Source of the DNA: Streptomyces sp. NBC_00247
GTDB taxonomy: Bacteria > Actinomycetota > Actinomycetes > Streptomycetales > Streptomycetaceae
Length of the DNA stretch: 64,000 nt
NCBI RefSeq assembly: GCF_036188265.1
Contig: NZ_CP108093.1
Span: 6,229,001-6,293,000 of the forward strand
Reading direction: 5' to 3'
Part shown: positions 24,822 to 32,173 of the stretch, one piece after another
Numbering within the stretch: the stretch's first letter is position 1
Layout: every line of letters begins with the position of its first letter
Notes under the pieces: model-generated
Told to the model about the DNA's origin: nothing
The model's database searches: none
The model's input: the letters and a program-made list of their open reading frames with translations, nothing else
Made by a program: the position numbers and the translations under genes

Positions 24822-25805
24822 GTGACGACCCTCTCCACCCCACCCCAAGACTCAGCGGATCCCGTATCGAAAGCACGGAAGTCCGCCGGTGACTCCCGGC
24901 GCGGCAAGGCGTCCCCGGCGCGCCGGTCCGGTCACACCCGCTTCGTGCTCGCCTGCCTGCTTCCGGCGCTGGTGCTTTTCGCGGTGTTCATGGTCTACCC
25001 GACCGTGAACGTGTTCCGGATGTCGCTCTACACCTGGAGCGGCTTCTCCCCCGACATGAAGTTCGTGGGGCTGGACAACTTCCGTCACCTCGTCGACGAC
25101 GACCAGTTCGTGCGGGCGTTCCAGAACACGGTGACACTGCTGGTCGTGGTCACCGTGGTGACGATGGGGATGGGCCTCTTCCTCGCCGCGATCATGACGC
25201 GGCAGAAGCTGCGGAGCCGCAACTTCCTCCGGTTCGTCCTCTACATCCCGAACGTGCTCTCCGTGGTCGTGATCGCGGCGGTCTTCTCCGCCATCTACGA
25301 CCAGAACAACGGTCTGCTCAACAGCATGCTGCGCCTGGTCTCCCTCGACAGCTGGCAGCAGGTCTGGCTCGGCGATCAGAAGGTCGTGCTCTACTCCGTC
25401 GGCATCGCGATGGTCTGGCAGTCCCTGGGCTACTACATGGTCCTCTACATGTCGAGCATGTCGAGCATCCCCGAGGAGCTGTACGAGGCCAGCGGGCTCG
25501 ACGGCGCCTCCGCCTCCCGGCAGTTCTTCTCCCTCACGATGCCGCTCATCTGGCAGAACCTGCGGACCTCGCTGACCTTCTTCATCATGAGCGCGGTCAA
25601 CCTCAGCTTCGTGCTGGTCCGCGCGATGACCGGCGGCGGTCCCGACAGCTCCTCCGAGGTCCTGCTGAGCTACATGTACAAGCAGGCGTACACGAACTCC
25701 TCGTACGGCTACGGCATGGCCATCGGTGTCGTCATCTTCGCGTTCTCCTTCCTCGTGTCGCTCCTGATGAGCCGGGCGACCAAGCGCGAACCCCTTCAGT
25801 TCTGA
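24822..25805 (+). CDS. Sugar ABC transporter permease (MalF/LacF type)
   Basis: A 327-aa inner-membrane permease with six predicted helices. The first is FVLACLLPALVLFAVFMVYP (about residues 46-65). The EAA loop that contacts the ATPase is EELYEASGLDGASASRQFFS (about 225). The GTG at 24822, with GAAGGA ten bases upstream, follows the end of the binding-protein gene by 109 bp. The second permease follows after 11 bp. No ATPase gene is in the operon; Streptomyces sugar importers of this class usually share the ATPase MsiK, which I infer here. Confidence 0.93.
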   Translation: MTTLSTPPQDSADPVSKARKSAGDSRRGKASPARRSGHTRFVLACLLPALVLFAVFMVYPTVNVFRMSLYTWSGFSPDMKFVGLDNFRHLVDDDQFVRAFQNTVTLLVVVTVVTMGMGLFLAAIMTRQKLRSRNFLRFVLYIPNVLSVVVIAAVFSAIYDQNNGLLNSMLRLVSLDSWQQVWLGDQKVVLYSVGIAMVWQSLGYYMVLYMSSMSSIPEELYEASGLDGASASRQFFSLTMPLIWQNLRTSLTFFIMSAVNLSFVLVRAMTGGGPDSSSEVLLSYMYKQAYTNSSYGYGMAIGVVIFAFSFLVSLLMSRATKREPLQF

Positions 25806-25816
25806 GGACGGACACC

Positions 25817-26710
25817 ATGACCGTGATCAACACCCCCCGCCCTCCCGCCACCCGCTCGCGGATCGGCCGCGTACTCACGTACGTACTCGTCATCGCCCTC
25901 GCGCTCGCCATCGCGGTGCCGGTCGCCTGGGTCCTGCTCGCCTCGCTCAAGGAGAAGAGCGAGTTCTTCGGCAGCCCCTGGACGCTGCCCGAGGGGCTGC
26001 GCCTGCAGAACTACGTCGACGCGTTCACCGACGCGCACATGGGCCAGTACTTCGCGACCTCGGTGTTCGTCACCGTGCTCGGCCTGGTCCTCGTCCTCGC
26101 GGTCTCCGTGCCGGCGGCGTACGTCATCGCCCGGTACGAGTTCAAGGGCAAGGGCTTCGTCGAACTCCTCCTGCTCGGCGGGCTCTTCGTCAACGTCAAC
26201 TACATCGTCGTGCCGATCTTCCTGATGCTGGTCGACTGGGACAAGGCGCTCGTCGACGTCTTCCCCGGCGGGTTCTTCCTCGACAACCCCTCGGTCCTCT
26301 CCCTCGTCTACGCGGCCACGTCGATCCCGTTCACGATCTACCTGCTCACCGCGTATTTCCGGTCCATCCCCGTCGCCTACGAGGAGGCCGCGTCGATCGA
26401 CGGGGCGTCCCGGTTCCGGATCATGACCCGGATCATGCTGCCGATGGCCCGGCCCGCGATCACCACCGTGATCCTGTTCAACTTCCTCGCCTACTGGAAC
26501 GACTTCATCATCTCGCTGACCCTGCTTCCCGGCGAGGGAAAGACCGTCCAGGTCGGCCTGCTCAACCTGTTCACGGCGCAGAAGGCGGCGGCGGACTACG
26601 GACGCCTGTACGCAGGCATGGTCATCGTCATCGTCCCGGTCCTGATCGTCTACGCCTTCATCCAGAAGCGGCTCATCGAGGGCATGGCATCCGGCGGCGT
26701 CAAGGGCTGA
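25817..26710 (+). CDS. Sugar ABC transporter permease (MalG/LacG type)
   Basis: A 297-aa partner permease. It has an N-terminal helix (VLTYVLVIALALAIAVPVAW), then the AAYVIARYEFKGKG loop, and the EAA motif in PVAYEEAASIDGASRFRIMT followed by LPMARPAITTVILFNFLAYWNDF. It ends with RLIEGMASGGVKG, the usual C-terminus of MalG-type permeases. ATG 25817 follows GAGGACGG. It forms the channel heterodimer with the preceding permease. Confidence 0.94.
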   Translation: MTVINTPRPPATRSRIGRVLTYVLVIALALAIAVPVAWVLLASLKEKSEFFGSPWTLPEGLRLQNYVDAFTDAHMGQYFATSVFVTVLGLVLVLAVSVPAAYVIARYEFKGKGFVELLLLGGLFVNVNYIVVPIFLMLVDWDKALVDVFPGGFFLDNPSVLSLVYAATSIPFTIYLLTAYFRSIPVAYEEAASIDGASRFRIMTRIMLPMARPAITTVILFNFLAYWNDFIISLTLLPGEGKTVQVGLLNLFTAQKAAADYGRLYAGMVIVIVPVLIVYAFIQKRLIEGMASGGVKG

Positions 26711-26770
26711 CGGGCTCGGCACCACAGCCCACGCCCCACGACCCACAGCCCCAGCGGAAGGAAAACGGAC

Positions 26771-26950
26771 ATGAAGGACTCGACGCGGACGGCCCTGCTC
26801 GTCGGCGTGCGCACGCTCGTCGCGGCGGCCTGCGTGGCGCTCGTCGTGGTGGAGCGCAGGACGATCGGCTGGGGACACCTCGGCATCATGCTTCTCGCGC
26901 TCGCCGGGCTGATGGCCCTGCTCGCCTCGTACAACCGGAGGTACCAGTGA
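26771..26950 (+). CDS. Small (59 aa) two-helix membrane protein in the sugar operon
   Basis: A short gene lying between the permeases and the GH29 gene, with AAGGAAAACGGAC before ATG 26771. The protein has two hydrophobic stretches (about 8-27, LLVGVRTLVAACVALVVV, and 33-52, GWGHLGIMLLALAGLMALL) separated by the basic ERR turn, and a basic C-terminus (YNRRYQ). Its TGA overlaps the GTG of the GH29 gene (GTGA), which strongly supports that it is translated. Small proteins of similar design and position accompany sugar ABC operons in Firmicutes (DUF6903-like); I cannot confirm membership. A role as an accessory to the permeases is a guess. Confidence 0.75.
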   Translation: MKDSTRTALLVGVRTLVAAACVALVVVERRTIGWGHLGIMLLALAGLMALLASYNRRYQ

Positions 26951-28374
26951 CAGCCGCGGCCACGCCCGCACGGGCGCTCTCCGAGATCAGGCCCAGCGCG
27001 CGGCAACTCGCCTGGCAGGAGATGGAGTTCTACGGCTTCATCCACTTCGGGATGAACACGATGACGGACCGGGAGTGGGGCGAGGGGCACGACGCTCCGG
27101 CCCTCTTCGACCCGTCCGACCTCGACGCCGACCAGTGGGTGGCCTCGCTCAAGAGCGCGGGGATGACCGGCGTCATCCTCACCTGCAAGCACCACGACGG
27201 CTTCTGCATGTGGCCGAGCGACGCGACGGACTACTCGGTCGCCTCCTCGCCGTGGCGCGGCGGCTCGGGTGACGTGGTCGCCGAGGTCGCCGACGCCGCC
27301 CGCCGGCACGGCCTGAAGTTCGGTGTCTACCTCTCCCCGTGGGACCGCACCGAGGCGTCCTACGGCTCCGGCGGCGCGTACGACGACTTCTACGTCGCCC
27401 AGCTCACCGAACTGCTCACCCGCTACGGGCCGGTGTTCTCCGTGTGGCTCGACGGCGCGAACGGCGAGGGACCCAACGGCAAGCGCCAGACCTACGACTG
27501 GGAGCGCTACTACGCGGTGGTGCGCGAGCTCCAGCCCGACGCGGTGATCAACGTGTGCGGCCCCGACGTCCGCTGGTGCGGCAATGAGGCCGGCGAGACC
27601 CGCCCCGACGAGTGGAGCGTGGTGCCGCGCGCCCTCCAGGACGCCGAGCGGACCGCGTCCGTCTCGCAGCAGGCGGACGACGGCGTCTTCTCCCGCCTGG
27701 TCCGCAGCGACGACCGCGACCTGGGCAGCCGGGCCGCGCTCGCCGGCCACGAGTCGGATCTGGTCTGGTACCCGGCCGAGGTCAACACCTCGATCCGCCC
27801 CGGCTGGTTCCACCACACCGCGGAGGACAGCCAAGTCCGCCCGGTGGACGAGCTGTTCGCCATCTACCAGCGTGCGGTCGGCGGCAACTCCTGCTTCCTG
27901 CTCAACGTCCCCCCGGCCGCCGACGGCCGTCTGCGGGACGCCGACGTGGCGGCGCTCGGCGGTCTCGGCCGGCGCATCGAGGAGTTCCGCTCCCGCAGGG
28001 TCGAGGCGACCGCGACGGTCACCTCCGGCACCCCGGGAGACGTGGCCACCGCCTGGCCCGGCGCGGCGGACACCGCCTGGCGCCCCGACGGCACCGACGC
28101 CCGCCCCGCCGTGACCCTCACGTTCGACGGGCCCCGCAGGATCGAGGCGGTCGTGCTGGGCGAGGACATCACCGAGGGCCAGCGCGTCGAGCACGTCGTC
28201 GTCCGGGGCTCGCTGGCCGGCGAGTGGACCACGCTCGCCGAGACGAACGCGGTGGGCTACCAGCGCATCCTCACCTTCCCGGCCGCCGAGGCCGACACGG
28301 TCGTCTTCGAGATCACCGCTACCCGGGACACCCCCGTCGTCGCCCGGGTGGCGGCGATCGGGGCGGGTTCGTGA
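26947..28374 (+). CDS. Intracellular GH29 alpha-L-fucosidase
   Basis: A 475-aa family 29 fucosidase. The N-terminal barrel has GFIHFGMNTMTDREWGEG, LTCKHHDGFCMWPS (His-His of the active site), FGVYLSPWDR and VFSVWLDGANGEGP, whose Asp169 is the catalytic nucleophile. The last 130 residues (about 340-475) form a beta-sandwich resembling a discoidin/CBM domain. There is no signal peptide, so it acts on imported oligosaccharides. The GTG start overlaps the preceding stop by four bases, and its own stop overlaps the next gene's GTG. The acid/base residue is not assignable by eye in this subfamily. Linkage preference unknown. Confidence 0.92.
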   Translation: MTAAATPARALSEIRPSARQLAWQEMEFYGFIHFGMNTMTDREWGEGHDAPALFDPSDLDADQWVASLKSAGMTGVILTCKHHDGFCMWPSDATDYSVASSPWRGGSGDVVAEVADAARRHGLKFGVYLSPWDRTEASYGSGGAYDDFYVAQLTELLTRYGPVFSVWLDGANGEGPNGKRQTYDWERYYAVVRELQPDAVINVCGPDVRWCGNEAGETRPDEWSVVPRALQDAERTASVSQQADDGVFSRLVRSDDRDLGSRAALAGHESDLVWYPAEVNTSIRPGWFHHTAEDSQVRPVDELFAIYQRAVGGNSCFLLNVPPAADGRLRDADVAALGGLGRRIEEFRSRRVEATATVTSGTPGDVATAWPGAADTAWRPDGTDARPAVTLTFDGPRRIEAVVLGEDITEGQRVEHVVVRGSLAGEWTTLAETNAVGYQRILTFPAAEADTVVFEITATRDTPVVARVAAIGAGS

Positions 28375-29558
28375 AGGGCGCGGCGTCCCGCACACGGGTG
28401 CCGCGCCCACCGGCGGGGACCCGCAAGCCCGGTTCCGGCAGGCCCGGCTCCCGCAAGCCGGCCGCCGTACGCGGCACCGGTGCGGCGACCCGCACGGCGG
28501 CGGCCTCCCGGCGTCCGTCGCGGCGGACCCTCGCCGCGGTGACCGGTGCCGTACTCGCCGTCGTCGCGGTGGTCGTCGCGACGGTGACGATGTCCGGCGG
28601 CCACCGGGGAGACGACGTCGCCACCCTGGACGGGCGCCCGGTCACCCGCGAGGAACTGCTCTTCCACATGGGGCGGCTCGCCCCCACCGTGCAGAACGAG
28701 CTGACCACCACCTACCATCTGGCATCCCCGTTCAGCTGGAACGCGAAGACGGGAGCCAAGAGCGCGCTCCAGCGCCTGGAGGCGAGCGCCCTGGACGAGA
28801 TCCGCGAGGACAGGGCGACCCTCGTCCTCGCACAGGGCCAAGGGCTCGTCGACTCCGTGGACTTCGCGGACCTCACCGCAGAGCGCACCGAGGAGAACGA
28901 GGCCCGCGCCCAGGCCGTCCAGGCCGGCCGGACGGTCTACGGGGTCACGGACTTCTCCCCCGAGGAGTACTACACCCACCGGCTGACCGAACTCGCCACC
29001 AGCCTCAAGGACCTGCTCAGCAAGGACGCCGCGAGCCCGCTCCACGTCACCGACGCGGAGGTCCGCAAGGCGTTCGACGCGGACCCGGACTCCTGGAGCG
29101 CCAACGCGACCACGTACGCGTACACGCAACTCGTGGTCCAGGTGCCGGACGGCGCCCCCGCCGGCTTCGCCGCCGCCCTCCAGCGCCGGGTGAAGGCCGC
29201 GGGGCACCTGGCCGACGTCACCGAGGTGGCGGACGCGAAGCTCACCACCGCCACCTACGGCGGGAGTGGCACCACCGGGCTCAGCACCCACGACCAGGAC
29301 CTCGCCTCCGTGCTCGGAGAGCTCGACCGGGGACAGGTCTCGGCGCCCGTCAAGGGCACCGGCCAGATCACGTACTACCAGCTCGACAGCGTGAAGACCG
29401 ACCAGGACAAGGCGTTCACCGAGTACTCCCAGCGGATCCGCCAGTCGCTCGTCGAGAAGAAGTACGCCACCTACCTCCAGCGCCGGGCCGACGACGCCTC
29501 GATGCACGTCGACAGCTCGGCGGTGGCCGCCATCAACGCGAAGGACGTGCAGCAATGA
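28371..29558 (+). CDS. Membrane-anchored SurA/PrsA-like (parvulin-type) foldase
   Basis: A 395-aa protein starting at the GTG overlapping the GH29 stop (GTGA). The N-terminus is long, basic and Ala/Arg/Pro-rich (1-60), then one membrane span (about 62-80, LAAVTGAVLAVVAVVVATV). The extracytoplasmic part begins VATLDGRPVTREELLFHMGRL, typical of the SurA/PrsA N-domain. DAEVRKAFDADPDSW and TYAYTQLVVQVP, then GELDRGQVSAPVKG and ITYYQLDSVKTDQDKAF, fit a parvulin-like module. The key parvulin histidines are not obvious, so isomerase activity is uncertain. There is no lipobox. Its ATGA overlap with the next gene suggests it helps fold the secreted beta-helix protein. Confidence 0.75.
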   Translation: MKGAASRTRVPRPPAGTRKPGSGRPGSRKPAAVRGTGAATRTAAASRRPSRRTLAAVTGAVLAVVAVVVATVTMSGGHRGDDVATLDGRPVTREELLFHMGRLAPTVQNELTTTYHLASPFSWNAKTGAKSALQRLEASALDEIREDRATLVLAQGQGLVDSVDFADLTAERTEENEARAQAVQAGRTVYGVTDFSPEEYYTHRLTELATSLKDLLSKDAASPLHVTDAEVRKAFDADPDSWSANATTYAYTQLVVQVPDGAPAGFAAALQRRVKAAGHLADVTEVADAKLTTATYGGSGTTGLSTHDQDLASVLGELDRGQVSAPVKGTGQITYYQLDSVKTDQDKAFTEYSQRIRQSLVEKKYATYLQRRADDASMHVDSSAVAAINAKDVQQ

Positions 29559-31921
29559 GACCTGCCGACATCGGCCCGCCCGCCGACGAGGCGCCGGTGA
29601 AGCGCCCGTGGCTCACCACACGGACGGTTCGCACCGGCCTCGCCTCCGTGCTCGCCGCACTGCTCGTGGGGTCGCTCGCCCCGGCCGCGCACGCCGCAGC
29701 CGGACCGAAGGGACCCGCCGCCCCCGCAGCCTCCGCCGCCGCCAAGTCCTGGCCCGGCAACAAGCACAACGCCACGGGCGGCAAGGACTACTACATCGAC
29801 GCCACGCACGGCCACGACACCGCGGCCGGCACCTCGCCGAAGAACGCCTGGGCCAGCCTGGCCAAGGCGAACGCGACGACGTTTCTGCCCGGCGACCGCA
29901 TCCTGCTCAAGGCCGGCGAGCAGTGGCAGAACGAGCAGCTGTGGCCGAAGGGCTCCGGCAGCGCGGGCAAGCCGATCACCATCTCCGCGTACGGCGACAA
30001 GCGAGCCGGCCGCCCCTACATCGCCACGAACGGCCAAGTGCCCAGCCCGTTCAACGCGGACGGCACGAAGAACCCGCAGACCGTCGGTCTGACCGGCGCC
30101 ATCGTGCTGCGGAACCAGCAGTACTGGGACATCGACAACGTCGAGCTGTCCAACGACGACGACTTCGCCACGGACATCACCAAGGGCACCTACGTCCGCG
30201 ACGGCATCATGGTCTCGATCAACGCCGACCTCTTCCCGGACGGCGCGGACACGGTCATGGACCACTTCCGCATATCGGATATCTACGTCCACAACCTCGA
30301 CGGCCCGAGCAGCTGGCAGAAGATCCACTACGGTGCGGTCGACTTCCAGGTCTTCGGCAGCAAGAGCTACAAGGCGTACCCGGCCGGCGGATACCACTTC
30401 AGCGACGTCCGGATCGAGAACAACACCTTCGAGAACGTCGAACTCCACGCCGTACAGTTCGCGTTCAACTGGTTCGCCGCCGACAGCGCCGACTCGGGCC
30501 AGTACGACGAGGCCGGCAAGTGGCACGAGGGCTGGGAGCAGCTGTGGGTGCGCACCCGCGACCTGTACAGCCGTGACGTCTACATCGGCCACAACTACGC
30601 CAAGAGCATCGGCCAGGGCGCCTTCCAGCTCGCCGACTCCCAGCGCATGACAGTCGAGTACAACGAGGTCAACGGCTTCCTGGAGCGCTACAACGCGGTC
30701 TCCTGCGGGCTCTACCTGTGGGCCGGCGCCGACTCCACCATGCAGTACAACGAGGTCTACGGCGGCCCCGACAACGAGTACGACGGCACCCCCTGGGACC
30801 TGGAGTACACCAACTTCAACGTCACTTACCAGTACAACTACTCGCACGACAACGCCGCGGGCTGGATGGCCTACATGGGCAACAGCTCGAACTCGGTGGC
30901 GCGTTACAACCTCAGCGTCAACGACAACGGCGTGCTCGTGAAGAACATGCTGTCGACGAACTACGCGCCGACCTATTTCACCAACAACACCTTCGTCTAC
31001 GACGGCGCCGACCTGAACACCGTCCACGACGAGACGTTCCTGAGCCGCGTCTACTTCCTCAACAACATCTTCTACAACACCTCCGAGACCACCCCGACCC
31101 CGTGGTACCGCCGGACCGGCGCCCTGCGCCAGGCCGTGTTCTCCCACAACGACTACTACGAGGCGTCCGGCACGCACTCCGCGCAGGAGCCGGCCGACCC
31201 GGACGGGCTGCGGGCCGACCCGAAGTTCACCGGTGACCCCGCCCACTACGTCACCGGTGCGGGCGTCGACAAGATCCGCAAGGCCGCCGCGCCCTTCGCG
31301 CTGCGCAAGGACTCGCCGCTGATCGACGCGGGCCGGTACAACGCCCACATGGGCACCGAGGACTTCCTCGGTACGCACCTCTACTACGGCGACGCCCCGG
31401 ACATCGGCATCGCCGAGTCCAAGCGCGGCCGCAAGGTGGCCCACCCGGTCGACGCGAACCCCATCGAGGAGGAGGCGGACAACAGGGTGAACCTCGCCCT
31501 CGGCAAGTCCGTCACCGCCAGCTCGACCCACCCCGGGGCGAACGGCTCGCTCGGCGCGGAGAAGCTGACCGACGGCAACCTGTCGACCCGCTGGGCCGCG
31601 GCCGACGACGCGTCCTACCCGATCACGCTCGACGTCGACTTCGGCGCGGACACCACGTTCGACCAGGTCTACCTGGACGAGTACACGGACTCGGGCACCA
31701 ACCCCCGGGTCCAGTCCTTCGAGCTCCAGCGCTGGGACGCGGCCACCGGCGGCTGGGTCACCTTCGCCACCCGTGACGCGGGTGTCGGGCACGACCTCAC
31801 GGTGACGGGCTTCGGCAGCGTCACCAGCTCCAAGCTGCGGGTGGCCCTCACCGGCCAGATCGCCACGGAGCAGTACACCCCGAGCCTGACCGAGATCTCG
31901 GTCTACCGCGCGGGCGCGTGA
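29555..31921 (+). CDS. Secreted beta-helix polysaccharide-degrading enzyme with discoidin-like module
   Basis: A 788-aa exported protein. The signal peptide (about 1-48: cytoplasmic extension, then RTGLASVLAALLVGSLAPAAHA) precedes a right-handed parallel beta-helix (about 70-640). It opens with KDYYIDATHGHDTAAGTSPK and ATTFLPGDRILLKAGEQW, the start seen in secreted glycosidases and lyases of this fold. Asn-rich turns (RIENNTFENVEL, YQYNYSHDNAAGWMAYMGNSSNSV) mark the coils. Residues about 650-788 form an F5/8-type C (CBM32-like) domain: NLALGKSVTASSTHPGANGS. I cannot decide between glycosidase (for example GH141-like) and lyase. As the only secreted enzyme of the operon, it is probably the extracellular depolymerase. 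ATG 29555 overlaps the upstream stop. Confidence 0.82.
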   Translation: MRPADIGPPADEAPVKRPWLTTRTVRTGLASVLAALLVGSLAPAAHAAAGPKGPAAPAASAAAKSWPGNKHNATGGKDYYIDATHGHDTAAGTSPKNAWASLAKANATTFLPGDRILLKAGEQWQNEQLWPKGSGSAGKPITISAYGDKRAGRPYIATNGQVPSPFNADGTKNPQTVGLTGAIVLRNQQYWDIDNVELSNDDDFATDITKGTYVRDGIMVSINADLFPDGADTVMDHFRISDIYVHNLDGPSSWQKIHYGAVDFQVFGSKSYKAYPAGGYHFSDVRIENNTFENVELHAVQFAFNWFAADSADSGQYDEAGKWHEGWEQLWVRTRDLYSRDVYIGHNYAKSIGQGAFQLADSQRMTVEYNEVNGFLERYNAVSCGLYLWAGADSTMQYNEVYGGPDNEYDGTPWDLEYTNFNVTYQYNYSHDNAAGWMAYMGNSSNSVARYNLSVNDNGVLVKNMLSTNYAPTYFTNNTFVYDGADLNTVHDETFLSRVYFLNNIFYNTSETTPTPWYRRTGALRQAVFSHNDYYEASGTHSAQEPADPDGLRADPKFTGDPAHYVTGAGVDKIRKAAAPFALRKDSPLIDAGRYNAHMGTEDFLGTHLYYGDAPDIGIAESKRGRKVAHPVDANPIEEEADNRVNLALGKSVTASSTHPGANGSLGAEKLTDGNLSTRWAAADDASYPITLDVDFGADTTFDQVYLDEYTDSGTNPRVQSFELQRWDAATGGWVTFATRDAGVGHDLTVTGFGSVTSSKLRVALTGQIATEQYTPSLTEISVYRAGA

Positions 31922-31977
31922 GCGGTGTCGTCACGGACCCGCGGATGAGCCGACCGGGTCCGCGACGATGACGCAGG

Positions 31978-32013
31978 GAGGGCGGGTGGATGCCACGGCA
32001 TTCACCCGCCCTC
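31978..32013 (+). terminator. Hairpin terminator of the glycan operon
   Basis: GAGGGCGGGTGGATGCC (31978-31994) pairs with GGCATTCACCCGCCCTC (31997-32013) over 17 positions with one G-U wobble and a very short loop. It is 57 bp after the beta-helix gene stop. Confidence 0.75.
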
Positions 32014-32173
32014 GACGTTCCCCGGGGCGCCCCAGCCACCCGCGTCCGCCCGAAAGGGTGAACTTGCCCCCGAATGCGGCGTGTCCCGACATCGCAGGCG
32101 CCATGGTGCGGAAGAGGCGGGTGGGGCCGTCACCTCCGCGCGGGGCGCGGCAGCGGGCGTGAGGGGAGTGACC

